A stretch of 64,000 bases of DNA from NCBI GenBank assembly GCA_025024175.1, contig QCXZ01000053.1, positions 10,106,001 to 10,170,000 on the forward strand, written 5' to 3'. Shown piece after piece: positions 19,860 through 32,162 of the stretch. A model generated the notes under the pieces. That model was not told the origin of the DNA. It made no database searches and was given only the letters and a program-made list of their open reading frames with translations. The stretch comes from Rhyzopertha dominica (taxonomy: Eukaryota > Arthropoda > Insecta > Coleoptera > Bostrichidae). The position numbers were made by a program, and so were the translations under genes. Numbering within the stretch: position 1 is the first letter of the stretch; each line of letters begins with the position of its first letter.

Positions 19860-20640
19860 TTTTTCATAAAAAATAAATCTTAAATAAGATGTTTTTTTTT
19901 TATCTTGTAAACGAATTGTCCATGGTCATCGAACTGTGGATTCCATACAGTAAAACGTTCTGTTTTACATGTTGTTTTACTAACCAACAAAATCACGACA
20001 TTATTTGAATAATTTATAAGTTACGAATTAGTTAGATAACTTTATAGTCCATTAGAAATTGCAGGACGACACAAACCTCTTTAGAGCCATTAAATTCAAC
20101 CACCCTGTGACCTAGGCAATCCCCCGCTTGTTATTATATGCAAACAGCTTCTGCATATAGATTAGTGTGTCAAGAGCTCAATTATTGCGAACGAGGCTCT
20201 CGCCTCATATTTCTGTATCCTTGAGATGCGGTGCAACTGTATTTAATGAAGGTTGAAGTCGGTTTAGGATATTGCTCGAGTGAAAAGCTGCGGCTGTTCA
20301 ATATAGAACTTGAAAGAGTACATGGCATACTAATCCTCCAAGCTGATTGCTTTTCAAGTACGCGAACGTAATAAACTCTGACGGCCAGTTAAGCGATAGT
20401 TGCAAGTCCGTCGGGTAAGTTTTACTCTAACGTTAAACATAGTGATGAAGGATTAAGCTGTAAACGATTGAATGTCCATAATTATTAAAAATATATAAAA
20501 GTAAAGATGGTCGTAGCAAAATCTTGATATTACTGTATCGTCAGGTAAATAATAAATAATAATAAATGCTGAAACAGGTCAATTTTAATTTAGTTTAATT
20601 TCAAAGTTATTTCTGAATCACTACGGATCCAAGTTCTATA
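19860..20640. other. No recognisable gene
   Basis: Unique-looking AT-rich sequence. No ORF over 60 codons and no repeat seen. Confidence 0.5.
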
Positions 20641-20925
20641 GATAGTAGATAAGGTGGCCTCGTAACTGGGATGACGTCACAGATGCCTACCGTACGAGCT
20701 GTGTGAGTGTATTAACGTTGTGTCGTTCGTATAACGTTTGTTGGTCGTTTTTCTGCCTACAAAACGTTAAAATTTGTTACATTATTGTTAAGAGCGTACT
20801 ATTACAGTACCAAAAGTTGGATAACTTTTCGCTGACAATAAGTAAGCGTTCAATTAAAACAGTGATAATTAATTTCAACGTTCATTGCAAGAACATCCTA
20901 TAGAAAAGATTCTAAGCTAAATCAG

Positions 20926-21307
20926 CCTAAATGCAAAAACTTCAAGAATATGCCGCAAGCATTTCAAAGCATCTGATTGTAAAGAAGACATTCAGGCTAA
21001 AATTATAAAGACAGAGCCTAGGCATATGTTAAAAAGAACAGGTAATTTTTTTATTTTAAATATGTATGCACTTATTGTAGATATATCATCTATAGATGTA
21101 TCCTATTTGTTGTTGAAGCTTTCAGACAAACAAGAAGAGCTAGCTAACACACCAAGACCCGTAATAGCTGAAGTTAAAAAAAGGAAAGATCTAGTAACAG
21201 ATTAAATTAATCGTTTTGGGCACTGTAGATTTGACTTAAATGAAGATGTACTAAAACGAAAATACGAAGCTCTATCAAAGGAGAATGAACTGCCAAAAGA
21301 ACTTTAA
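20926..21307 (+). pseudogene. THAP-domain pseudogene, two exons
   Basis: Exon 20926-21041 reads RICRKHFKASDCKEDIQAK, then PRHMLKRT. This is the C-terminal half of a THAP finger: the CxxHF pair and the basic LKxxAVP-like end. It finishes at ACAG/GTAATT, a good donor. An acceptor TTTCAG at 21120-21125 starts exon 2, in the same phase (KQEELANTPRPVIAEVKKRK). An in-frame TAA (21203-21205) is followed by a coiled-coil-like RFDLNEDVLKRKYEALSKEN to a stop at 21305. THAP followed by a short coiled coil is typical of P-type transposases and THAP host proteins. The first THAP cysteine pair was not found upstream. Confidence 0.6.
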
Positions 21308-21811
21308 GTACAATTATTTTAAATATATTTTAAGATTTGAAAATACCTACAGCTCAGATTCAAGTAATAATGTAATTACACTAAATTGTAAACTAAACAA
21401 TGTTATCTTAAAAATGTAATTTTACATCTTAAATGATTCTAGTGTGGTCTTTTAACTTCAGAAAATGACGAAGCTTTGTCGTTTAGTTGTCATTCATGAA
21501 ATCTACTGCACTCGAATTAATAAATTTTCCTGCATGTTTTAGGTAACAAATGTAGTGGAGCTACCTTTGCTGCATTTCTTAGCTTGACGTTTAAATTTAT
21601 TTTGACGAAAACAAATTTGTTTTGCACTTAAATAATTACAACACTCGTTCACTACGTTCTCTCGCGTTCTAAACAACTATTGTGAACGTAAGAATTTAGG
21701 ATGGCAATGCCATCTGTTAGCATTACACTGACATGAACACAAAGCCACCTAGCTGCCTTAACGGGAACTACTTCCTAAAGGAAGTGACCTGTAGCCTGAC
21801 AAATTGGCATG
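21308..21811. other. No recognisable gene
   Basis: AT-rich; may include the 3' part of the THAP-related element. No ends identified. Confidence 0.4.
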
Positions 21812-21937
21812 CAAAACCAGTTCTATGCCGTGCTGTCTACACTAGACCTAAACTGCACTGATGAGCTGTAATGACAGCGAAATAGTACTATCTGCAGTTG
21901 GTTGAGGTGTAGACAGCACAACATAGACATGCATTTT
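21812..21937. repeat. Small inverted repeat
   Basis: GTGCTGTCTACACTAGACC (21832-21850) and the preceding TCTATGCC face GGTGTAGACAGCACAACATAG (about 21907-21927) across about 55 bases. Possibly a remnant of a small foldback element. Confidence 0.75.
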
Positions 21938-22373
21938 AACTATTGTGAACACTGGGCACATTAAAATAGCGCATTATTTTGCTGTGATTAAGACTGAATA
22001 CGGTAAGGAGTAGGTACCATTGGGCACCCCGTGACGTCATACGCGCTCAGCAGCAAGTAGGCTGCACAAGTTATGAGGTAACCTGTAAACTTTAATAGCC
22101 TTGACATTACAGTACCGCAATAGTCCGCCATTTTAGGGTAATATAGCGGCGGGAAATTTAAATGCTTATAAAGTAGATGAAAGAACCAAACTAGGTAATT
22201 AGCAACATGCTTTGTGCATCTAAACCTGATATCTGATAGTTCCCTAATCTCTAAAGATAGATTTGATTGGTTTGGTTCCCTCTCCAATCTCTTGCTAATA
22301 TTTTGCCCTAAAATGGCTGTCTATTACTGTACTGTAATATACGCGGACTGGCGCATGTAAAAGTACTTTTAGA
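21938..22373. other. No recognisable gene
   Basis: A 99-codon minus-strand ORF (21988-22287) has no recognisable domain. CCCCGTGACGTCATACGCGC near 22026-22045 resembles blocks in the AATT transposons but has no partner. Confidence 0.35.
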
Positions 22374-22539
22374 GTGACTTTAGTGAAATGTAGTGTTCTG
22401 AATAGTGATTGCATTAGTAGTGTTTGTACTAGAGGTCATAAACTTAGTGTATCGGGTACCTACTTGGGTAAAGTAAATAAATGTAACGATTGAGATTAAG
22501 CTACTGCTTTGGTGATTGTCGTCATCAACCAGCGCTTAA

Positions 22540-22800
22540 CTTGCTTCGCACGATATTTGCGGCCGATAAGGAAGATTACCGCAAGCTATCTGCAGCATTA
22601 GAACTGCACTTTGGAAAACAACATTTGCAGCAGCTGTTTTGCGCGCAGCGGTGAACTTGTAAGCAGAACCTCGGGGAGACTCTGTAGGATTTTGCAGCAG
22701 ACGTAAGAAGGTTGGAGAAAATGGCAACGCTAGATTTCGTTGAAGGTATGAAAAACAATCGCTATACGTGAGAGGCTCTAGGAAAGGCTTTGGCATTAGT
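22540..22800 (+). pseudogene. gag remnant of the gypsy relic
   Basis: Broken frames read DYRKLSAALELHFGKQHLQQ, a stop, then FAADVRRLEKMATLDF. This fits the capsid segment of insect gypsy-type gag (ALExHFG...ETLQEFAADVRRL). Two or more stops. Confidence 0.65.
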
Positions 22801-23359
22801 GGCACCATACAAGGCTTTATCTACCAACTGAGGCCACTATAAGGTACATGGAGGACAAGATGAAGAGAGCGATTTCATGAAAAATATTATAAAAGAGATA
22901 GTGAACATAATAAAACCTAGCAGATGTCCGACTTGCTGCCGCCCGTGGAAAACCTTTGCACTTTAAGAAGAGCTGCACAGTGGTGCTCCCAGCTGCTGTC
23001 AGAAATGAAAGGCAAATGACTATAAATGCAGCATCCCCCAGGCACACATGATAACAACTTTGATGCTGTTATTCAGAAATTCGTGTGGAGAATTCAAACA
23101 TTACAAACGAGAGAAACTGCACAAGAGCATGACCAATTTAAAGAGAGTCACCACTGAGCACGACTGCTGAGAGCTTCCAGAAAGCTCAGCTAGAAGACAA
23201 TGATATTGGTCTTATACTTGTGTGGAAAGAAGACAACAGACCACGACCTGGATGTGAGAAAGTTTCCTCAGAAAGTCCGACCCTAAGGGCGATTTAGGCT
23301 CAATGGGAATCTTTGCGAGTGGAGAATGATGGAAAGCATGCCTACTATGCTGCTAGTAA

Positions 23360-24010
23360 TACCCAAGGAGTATATTGTACCACAATTATTGGAAGAGGTA
23401 CGCGGAACGCCCACCTCGAAGTGAACAACTAGCAAAAATACGCGATTATTTTGGGTACAATGTCGAGAGAATGTAGAGAAATGCTGTCGCAAATGTGCAA
23501 CTTGCGCATCTACCAAGGATTCAACAACAGGAATAAAAGGAAGGATTGTTATTGACGACGCCGGGTCATTTCGCACAACAGCAGGCAATAATAAGTAAAT
23601 CGTTGTTGCGATGGATTACTTCAGCAAGTGGCCAGAAACCTATGCCTATGCCTATTCTACTGAATGGCTTGTAAGAAGATATAGAAAAGTGATGCTGCAA
23701 GTGTGTAACCTGCTCAGTCACGAGGGTTACAATAATACGACTGAAGGGAAGGACGAAACAGTACAACGTGGTAGCTCCATTTGAAACGATGGCTAGTGAT
23801 TTCCCAAAATCTCATTCTGAAGGAATGGCCAATCACAGACAGTTTAAGGAAGGTCATCTGGTGTGGTTCTAAAACCTACAAAAAAAAGAAAGGACTTTCG
23901 CCTTAGTTGTTGCCATCCTAGGACGGATGACGTAGCATTCAGAATCCAAAACAGCCCAAGATCTAAAATGAAGGTGGTACACTTGAATCATTAAAGCGAA
24001 AACCACGAAG
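23360..24010 (+). pseudogene. Integrase remnant of the gypsy relic
   Basis: 23440-23560 reads ENVEKCCRKCATCASTKDS, the end of the H2C2 zinc-binding domain. 23550-23650 reads IDDAGSF, then VVAMDYFSKWPETYAY, the first catalytic strand of integrase. 23830-24000 gives FKEGHLVWF and KMKVVHLNH-like pieces of the C-terminal domain. Stops and deletions are frequent, and the second aspartate and the glutamate are not visible. Clearly inactive. Confidence 0.8.
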
Positions 24011-24132
24011 GTCCCGAGAAATGAAATTGATTGGGACCATCCGCATCAGCGCATGGCAAGAGACCATCAACGCCGTCTATGGACCAGAACTACCATGTTA
24101 AGAGAACACTGCAATCCTAGTAATAGATATTA

Positions 24133-24400
24133 TGTGGTGTGAGAATTTCGAGCATTGCTAAGGTCCTGTAATTTCCAGAAACATCTGGAAGAATTGTGTA
24201 GGCGAAAGCTACCCTATACAAGGCGCGGGCTGGAGCGTTTCTGAAGTAAGAAGCATGTTCTGAATAGAGTGAAGCGAGGAAACAAGCGAGTGACTGTAGT
24301 AAAGTGTAGTGTTCTGAATAGTGGTTGCTTGTGTTTGTAGTTGTTTTTTAATTTAGTGTATTTCGGTACTTGTGTGTAAATAAACGAAGTTAAATTAGAT
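24133..24400 (+). repeat. Right LTR of the gypsy relic
   Basis: Begins around TGTGGTGTGAG (24133) and runs to about 24400. Only its 3' two-fifths match the left LTR, which is therefore truncated at its 5' side. Confidence 0.6.
24172..24191. promoter_or_regulatory. Heat-shock-element-like array in the LTR
   Basis: TTCCAGAAACATCTGGAA gives alternating units TTC-nn-GAA-nn-ATC-nn-GAA, one mismatch from four perfect heat-shock-factor half-sites. Present only in the right LTR. Confidence 0.4.
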
Positions 24401-24419
24401 CTCAGCATTTTACGAATTT

Positions 24420-25619
24420 TATATATATAGCAAAATGAGTCGAGTGGCAAATCATTTTGGAGCTGATTGTCTATGCAACAATGTTTTTGTTTTTCAATTT
24501 GATACAATTCCTAGATTACTATGAGAGTAAACAAGAGTGGGTATGTAAACACAATTCAATTTAACGAATTTACTGCTGAAAAAATCCACTTCCAACTTCC
24601 ATATAATAGTACAACCGATTTATTTTAAAAAGCTTGCTTATTGTTTTGCGATTCTTTCTCGAAGAACTTGAAGAGATTTATAGGTGGCGTAGCATAATGC
24701 ATGAACCTTGGAGTGACCCCAAACTGCTGACTGTGTACGTCAAATTACGAGTTTCAACAAATTATTAAAAAATGGCAGCATCNACCTCTCTAGAAACGTT
24801 GAGTNGCGACTCAAATGATATTTCTGAAGATCTCTGAAATGAACTGCTTGCATTCAAACACAATCATTTGACCCTCAAGGATGATTCGACTTCAAGTGTC
24901 TTCTCCGTTCAATTCAATTTCTCTGGAAATTGTCTTAAAGGAATTATTTGGCAGGAGCAGCATAATGAGGACGTGTCTAGTTCAGCTTAAAAAACTTAGT
25001 CCATCAGTTCATCTTGTTTTTTGATTACGCATGATGTACAAGACGTCAATATAAGAATTACATTTTTCTTTACATACCACTTCCCCTCCAAACAAAAAGG
25101 CGAAATTCAACAAGCTTTGGTACAGTTTCTGTTCATAACCCAGGAATACTCTACTATTAAAATGAATTTGAAATTGNGATACAGTAAAGAGACAAAACAA
25201 GCATACACATTATTATAAGTATTTAAAAAATACTTGCATTACATTACAACTGTTATTTATAATGTACAGACAATAGATCAAAATGCGTCACGTCACAAGT
25301 ACGATGCAGCAAAGAAACAATAGGAAAAATCAGAAACAATATAAAGGCAGCGACAAGAGTTTTGGAAANCGGCAGAAGAACAAGCACAACCATATACATA
25401 TCTTATAAGTTAATCTACGTCATTTTTTTTGTTTTTCAATTGGAATTTAAACCTGCGAATATTCAATGCTTTAATTCACACAGAAGATGATTATAGACCC
25501 TCGCTATACTGTACGAGAAGCATCTTTGGAAAAATCTATGAGAATGCATTGGGATTGCCAGTAGATCCTTTCTACGTATATTTATACTATGTATGTACAA
25601 CATCTATTCTATAAGTTAT
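24420..25619. other. No firm gene
   Basis: A possible short frame at 24773-24990 (MAAS...SNDISEDL, stop, then NELLAFKHNHLTL) contains two Ns and a stop, and I do not recognise it. Small ORFs on both strands at 25009-25218 overlap each other and are unconvincing. Confidence 0.35.
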
Positions 25620-26340
25620 TTTGCTATGCAGGTATGGAGGTGTCTTGCTTAGTAGTATTTTATGAAATAGACATGTTTATCAATACGCGGCCCATAAAGA
25701 GAGTCGGCATAATTTAAGTTTGAGAGCACCAGAATTTCACACAATATTATCTTAGTTTTATAATTTATAATTTTTCGAAGGATATATATAATTTTAAGGT
25801 TTATAACTGATTTTCTGAATTTGTTTCACAATGTACTCCTCAAAACCACAGACCGGAATCAATAATGACACCAAGACCTCTAGCGCTCTCTACAATTTCT
25901 ATTTTTTTGAACGTCCAACGTAATACCCAGACCGTTTTTAATATGCTCTCTAACAGAGACATCAGCAAAACCAACAAACAGTATTGCTTTTGATTTATCC
26001 GGATTCAAGATTAGTTTATGTCGCCTGACAAAGTTGAAGAATTCCGCCAGGTCCGCATTAATACGAGACTTAGCATCATTAAGATCACACGAATAATAGA
26101 ATTGCGTGTCGTCATCATATAGATGATGCTTGCAGTTTCTAATAGTGGAGACAAAAACGGATGTATGTATAATAAAGAGTATGGGACCAAGTTCGAATCC
26201 TTGCGGAACACCGAACGAAAGTCTGCCAGGCTGCGAACGACAATCTCCATATCGGATCGAGATAAAGCTGAACGTTGAGATTTTTCTCAAGGAAGCAAGA
26301 ACCTTCCATAAGATCATCTAAAATCCCGGCAAACACTTGT
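25620..26340 (-). pseudogene. LINE reverse transcriptase fragment, minus strand
   Basis: 25880-26317 reads FGVPQGFELGPILFIIHTS (motif B region), then HLYDDDTQFYYSCDL (catalytic box, with D for the first A of YADD), then RRHKLILNPDKSKAILF. Left of this, VLSNLNYADSLYGP in another frame is the usual post-catalytic segment. The endonuclease and polymerase N-terminus are missing. The frame is continuous over 145 codons, but the flanking parts are broken. Confidence 0.8.
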
Positions 26341-26871
26341 AAGTATTATTGATTTCTGATTGCACTTCCAGCATCTAAATAAGATATTTGTGAAGAATTC
26401 TGAAGACTGATATGCTGACTTCAGAAACTTGCGATACCTTCAATGAGAGACATGACGCAAAACTGCGAAAGCGGCAAAGCCTTGGGCGGGTTTATATTTA
26501 TGATTCTGAAACTATCCAGTGTCCCTAAATTTTTCAGCAATTTCCAAAGCTTATTATTTATGATGGACAAAATCGAAATAGGCGATGCAGTGCCAATAAT
26601 TTAGAAATATGATACAATTTATACGGTGCAAAAGTCATCAAGATAGAGGCGATAAAAATTGATAGTTCTTTCAGTTTGTTATTTGTGTTAGAAATCCAGT
26701 GACGCTTTCGTTTTCTTAAAATAACAAAATTTATTTAGCAACTGCACCCAGTAAAAAGTAAAATAAATTGAGTCGTTTTAAACTTGAATTTTTTGTAAAG
26801 GTTAACAGTTCTTTTTCAGGAGTTTGTGTTTTAATTTGTACGATCGCAAAAATATGGCTGAGTTACTTAAT

Positions 26872-27596
26872 TACTTCCACATCCAACGGATGGGAAGTTT
26901 TGTGTCGCGAAAAAAATTTTCAAATATTTTTATTTGCTCATTCGCTTTAAAATGGTTGAAAAAAACAAAATTTGAGCAAAAAAAATTTCTTGTCTGTGTG
27001 TCTGTGGTTACAAGTAAGTAGGGTATCGGGAAGGGGGCAAAATTGGGGGGTAACTACCATTTTTGCAAATTTTTATTTTTTTATATTTTTTTTCTTAGTA
27101 TGTGATTGGTAGTATAACTGCGAGTATTATTCACTCTTATAAATTTTCGGTGCAGCAAACTGTTTAGAAGATATTAGCAAAAAAGCGTCACTTAAAGAAA
27201 ACGGTTTTTCCTAAATATCTCCGAATATATTTAATATATTAAAAAAATGAAAATATCATCAGATAGGAAATAAAATTCCTCACAAAAAGTGTCTTTAAAA
27301 ATTTATTCAAAATTTTGACATTTTCGAAATATTTCCAAAAAACCTATTTTGGACCCTGCTCCTATATTTTTTTTTAAATTTTGGTATTTTGTAGAAATTC
27401 TGAACAGAAAGCAGTCTTGTAATTTATTTGGAAAAAGCCTATTTTAAGATTTATATATTTTTGCTAATATCACGAGGACTGTTTGTCTTAGAAAAAATGT
27501 GTAGAGAGAAAAATGCTCAAAATATGATTAGGTACTAATCGTATAGTATAAGAAATAAAAACGTTAATGTCATTTTGACAATTGGATGTGGAAGTA
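26872..27596 (+). mobile_element. Tc1/mariner-like MITE, copy A
   Basis: Starts TACTTCCACATCCAA and ends TTGGATGTGGAAGTA; these are perfect inverted repeats with TA at each edge. Homologous to 45888-46724, 48556-49167 and 51728-52410. It lacks the internal CGATAACTTTCGAAAGACTT block found in the others. No transposase. Confidence 0.85.
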
Positions 27597-27849
27597 TTGA
27601 TTCAATTTGCAGCGGTCTTTTTGTTGGTTGTTTGTATGTTTAAAAATGCTAAAAATGCTTTAAATTACTTATAATCGCGCAAAAATGTTCTGTGATTAAT
27701 ATCAAATATTCCATACGAAAAATAAAAAATGCAAATATATCCAAATCTGTACAAATATTGAAATGTATACAAAATCCGTAACAGTTTCAAGCGTCCATTT
27801 AAGAGAAATCGTTTCTTTTACCTCCCACTCGCGCTTTTCTAACTGACAT

Positions 27850-29390
27850 TTTCAATATCAAGTTAAATGAAAACATAATCATTCCGTCGCTATTTCAGTC
27901 CAACTCCGGTTGTACAACTAAATTCGTACCATTCGTTTGCCTACCGTGAACAAATTCGCATCCCGCTTTTTTCAATTACGAGAGTGGCCGCCGCTGCGAA
28001 AATAACATTAAAAGCATTAAGCAGAAAGCGATGTTTAATTATTGAGAGAGCAGCCTGATGCTGATCTAATTGATGAATCGGCCAAAGTTGCAGCTTTGTA
28101 AAAGAGTTCACCAGCTGTCGCTTAGACTGATTAAATGAATGACCGTTAATGAGGGAAATTTACGCGGTCAAAAGAAGAAAAAAACACGCACGCTATTGCA
28201 ATCCAATATGTAGTCACATTTTCGTGCCCAAACAATTGTGAAGAATTCTGCAAATGGTTGTCTCAGTTAAAGATAATTCTTTGGCAATGACTGAGAAAGC
28301 TTGAAATTTGATCTCGGAGCAAAGAACTTTTACAATCTTTGTATCGCAGTTATTTCCCTTGAACTTTATTATACTTTTTAGGAAATAATTGTCTCAAGTA
28401 ACCGCACGGTAGACGATAAATATCTGATATCTCTCTTAGTGGTAGTAAAAATTATCATGCTTCCGTTCTTACCACCACTCGTAGAACATGGGCCAAGACA
28501 TCTTTCATAGTCGTATAGAATATGTTAAAAAATATAATTCTCACATGAACACAAATCATCTATTTGAACAGACTTACCTACAACCTAGTTTTAATTATGT
28601 TCTAAGCAAATATGTATGAAGAGCTTTAATTCTTGGAAATGCAAACTTTGTCTAAATTTAATCTCTTCTAATCCCTTCTTGTACTAATTTGTTATGCTTT
28701 CATGATGTTTTCTTATTACTCCTTCATTACTACGTTGTTATTTCTGTTTCTCCTGCATTTCTTCCTTCGTGAAGTGCGTCTCGTTTAAAATGAGCTGTGA
28801 TATTTCACAACAACTTTCCCGAGGATAACAATACTATTTTCGCTTAATTATATCACTATAATATTGCTTATTGTTAACACAATCTGTTTCAACGTCAAGC
28901 AAGCATAAAACGTAAACATTTCATATAAACGTATGTTGTCCTACCAGACAAAAAAATGGGGTTTCAGCCTCACAGCAATATTACCAAATTACACTCAGCA
29001 CGCCTACCTATAAAGTGGGTTGAGTAATAATCATTAAATCATGAGCGACGTGATGATTTTTTAACTTGAACACCTGTTACTATTGACAGTCGATATCACT
29101 TAGACGGTTAAGCAGCGTAGTACATATTTATGCTGTCCTTCTTCGAACTACGGCGGGTATGAATGATTATCAACATACAAAATATATTGCGGTATTAATA
29201 TATTCATTGTTAGCGCTTGTGTGTTACATTTATCTTATATTATCTTCAAATAGGCCGCAGGAAGAACATTGAGTGTGAATGAAACTCAGCTGTTGCACAT
29301 ATCATAAACTAGCGGCGGAATTTACCATGAAGAGATGTACATTCCGCCGTGCGGCGGATATGAATGGACATGAATCCACATGATTCCTGA
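27850..29390. other. Gene-free stretch with a GC-richer, unique-looking island
   Basis: 27900-28180 is less AT-rich and contains several homeodomain-like cores (CTAATTGATGAATCGG, GATTAAATGAATGACCG). It resembles conserved non-coding DNA, but this cannot be tested here. The remainder has no ORF or repeat. A short inverted repeat (CATTCCGCC/GGCGGATATG) lies at 29340-29362. Confidence 0.3.
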
Positions 29391-29640
29391 GGTATTTTTA
29401 TGAAAAAAACTTCATATAAAAATTTGTCTAAAAAGGAAGATACGCCCCTTCAAAAAGCGCACCCTGAAGACGGCATTTCTTCATTATTTTCGAAACCGTT
29501 TACAAAAAAGTTATGAAATTTAGTATACAGCATTAACTTCTGACACTGAATCAGAATCTAGACTTAAATTTGAAATTTTTGGTTAAAAGCGTACCATTCT
29601 GGAAGGGTTAAGGGCAAAAATAACTATTTTGGAATATGAC
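29391..29640 (+). repeat. Interspersed repeat, inverted copy at 33585-33800
   Basis: GACACTGAATCAGAATCTAG, AAGCGTACCATTCTGG and GCGCACCCTGAAG here match, in inverted orientation, segments of 33585-33800, which ends in ACCCTGTATAT. Family not identified. Confidence 0.75.
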
Positions 29641-30420
29641 ACCTTAAATATTTTTACGTAAAAAAGGTACTCTTGGTTCATACCGATAGAGCTAACTGTT
29701 TTTGAGAAAACGGCAAATTTCTACATGAGTGCACGCTACTGAATTAATGAGACGCTAGGTAGGGGTCACATTCCTTTATAAGCTAAAGGGATAAAAACTG
29801 ATAACCAGAGTTACTGCCCTTTTTTCCTACTAATAACTGCAGCTTAAGATAGATGCAGTGTTTGAGGCGTTGCAAAAGCTTTGCAGCCTGTTAATATGCA
29901 AATAACAAGGCCCAACAATTCGATCACTAAAAATACCTTCCAAAACATTATTTATTCAGGATTTTGAGTAAGTAGTCCTTAAGATCAGGCTAGTAAAAGC
30001 ACTTTATGCAGATTAACAGCATCATTTAGGAAGAATTAACGTTTACTAGAGAAACAGAAATTGAAAAGAAAATTATTATGTTAAAGCCATCTTGATTGAG
30101 TTTGTGAATTAGACGAATTTTTTTGGATGGAATTTGTAAGTAATAGCCCTTTGGATATAGCTCCGTTTTATTTATAATAAAATTGCAGTGTGTAGTGCAA
30201 TAACAACTCTCGTATTTTTCAAAGAGTTCCCAAGTCAAAAAGAAGATCAGATTCATGTACTTAGCTGGTGGTAATCACTGGACAGTTCTTATAATCGGAA
30301 GCATATACCTAATACCTAATAATTAGTGTAATGAATAAATAATAATAATTATGTACCTATCACTATTATCGGGAAATCTTTGCCTCAAATGGCATTCCAA
30401 AAATGATCAAAAGTAAGAAT
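29641..30420. other. No recognisable gene
   Basis: AT-rich; a 76-codon minus-strand ORF (30026-30256) has no recognisable feature. Confidence 0.45.
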
Positions 30421-30450
30421 GTAATAATAATAATAATAACAATAATAATA
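30421..30450. repeat. AAT microsatellite
   Basis: Run of TAA/AAT units with one CAA interruption. Confidence 0.9.
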
Positions 30451-30639
30451 GGGGTCAACAAAATACTTTACATTCAGATAGATTACATATTACAATAAGG
30501 CAAATAGTTGGCGCTACTACAAAAAGGACTAAGATGGCAAGAAATCTGATTCCTAATTTTAGTCCAGAAAAAAAAACCAATCAAATTACAGAATACCCAA
30601 AGTGTTGGCCTCTCCAAACTCGCCATTAGAAAAGGAATT

Positions 30640-31560
30640 AACTATTTATAGGCGGGACATAATTACAAGGAAAACGCAATGCAAGAAAGCAATGGGTTCA
30701 ATGTAAAGCTGACAAATATGAGAATGCTGGATTCACGACAACTGGCGACATCAAAAGACGACGATACTCTGAACTAAATTTAAAAGATTTGCACTGGAAG
30801 ATTTGCATTGGAATACTATTAAATATTTTGTAGATGTTGTAAGTAAAAGACTGAGTGAATAAATCAGTGTAGTGTCTAGGGATGAAACAAAAGTCCACGA
30901 GATCAGTGATTTTGTTGCATAGGTAGGGTAGACATTTGAAAAACATAATTGAAAAGTAAAAGCACGCCACGTGTAACTCACGTCCATGGGCCATGTTTAG
31001 CCATCCTGCAGAAATTAACTTGTGTGAAATCCGAGAAAATCTTCGAATTCTGTAAATAAATTAAACAAGACTTTTGCAAACGCTCAATGCGATTTACATC
31101 TGCCCTGGTTAAGCATGGGCCATACAAGACATCGCAATCGTTCATGTGACATCCGTTAGCTTTATTTTTAAGTTAATCGGTAAGATATTGCGATAAGGAT
31201 ATAGCTTTTTCAAGCTAACGTATGCAACGTTCAATTTTTNGTAATGAAATTACTAAAACGTAATTCCNTGTCTATATCAACACCCAAACTTTTCGCTACT
31301 TTAGAGCACTGCAAAATACTATTACCAACTTTAATCTTTAATAACACTTCTGCTAGTTCTTTGCTTTTACCGAATACCAGTACAGAGCTCTNTAAATCGT
31401 TGAAACTAAGTTGATGCTGAAAAGAAGTTTGTTGCAATTGCTTTNAATCTTCANTAATCATTCTATTTGCGAAATGTATATTACAAAAGGGAAACGAAAA
31501 ATGGACCTGGGTGTCATCATCATATACATTCGAAGTACCGCACTTAACACAAGACAACAA
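30640..31560 (-). pseudogene. LINE polymerase 3' part, minus strand
   Basis: 31231-31560 holds VYDDDTQVHF (catalytic box) and VAKSLGVDID (post-catalytic LGxxxD). 31085-31160 reads CDVLYGPCLTRADVNRIERL in another frame. 30698-30994 ends with PYLCNKITDLVD and SFTYNIYKIFNSIP, the typical CR1/jockey terminus. Together this is a 5'-truncated, frameshifted LINE. Five Ns sit inside the polymerase part. Confidence 0.8.
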
Positions 31561-31562
31561 GC

Positions 31563-31567
<5 letters not shown>

Positions 31568-31617
<50 letters not shown>
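31568..31617. repeat. TA microsatellite
   Basis: About 25 uninterrupted TA units at the upstream edge of the LINE fragment. A shorter TA run occurs at 31945-31962. Confidence 0.95.
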
Positions 31618-31620
<3 letters not shown>

Positions 31621-31677
31621 GAAGTTTTGAGGGGTATTCGACCTTACGGGTTTGAAATAAGTACACTCTTTTTACAT

Positions 31678-31718
31678 TGCCGAGCTTTCGACTATAATTT
31701 TAGTCATCATCGGGGCTA
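31678..31718 (-). ncRNA. Hammerhead-like motif in a Penelope-type tail
   Basis: The minus strand has CCGATGA (CTGATGA with U4 changed to C), extra T, stem II GACTA/TAGTC, then GAAAGCTC. Flanks AGCC and GGC can pair as stem I. Stem III is the palindrome AGCT. The U4 change should impair activity. Confidence 0.5.
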
Positions 31719-31964
31719 CGAATTTGAGGTTACAAAATTTAAGTTGCCAATCTTGCGAAGTTTTATGTAATAACATTCTATACGGGTTGTTTACTTTCTG
31801 GATCAACTGGATTAACTTTTACAAAAACAATTTACCATACATTGATTTAGACGATTACAACAGATTAAAAATTCTTAAGTTAACACGTTAAAATCGTTAA
31901 AACTTCCCAACATAAACAAGTACGACCGCTAAATCCATCCAACGTTATATATATATATATATAC

Positions 31965-32035
31965 AGAATAAAATAGGTCCAATCACAGATTCCTGAGGCA
32001 CTCCAGACGTAATAACTTCCTCTTCAGAGTTTGAA
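31965..32035 (-). pseudogene. Short LINE motif-B fragment
   Basis: Minus-strand codons read ITSGVPQESVIGPILFCIYI, the motif B region of a LINE polymerase. It is directly joined to the Penelope-like tail sequence at about 32030. Confidence 0.6.
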
Positions 32036-32162
32036 CTTGTGTCAGACAAATTTTTGAGGTTTTTCGTCTTTGTCAGTGTTTTCAAGAGACAGCGATCTAT
32101 CCGACAAAATATTATCTTAAAGGGGATGCTTAGAAAACACGATATTTTAGTTGTTGATAGTA

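Larger units (their letters stand above)
22374..24400 (+). mobile_element. Old, internally deleted Ty3/gypsy relic
   Basis: The left (22374-22485) and right (24290-24387) flanks share an LTR sequence (GTAGTGTTCTGAATAGTG and GTAAATAAA in both). Between them, gag, integrase and integrase C-terminal fragments occur in order in the plus orientation, with frequent stops. Protease, reverse transcriptase and RNase H are not recognisable, so a central deletion is likely. Confidence 0.8.
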
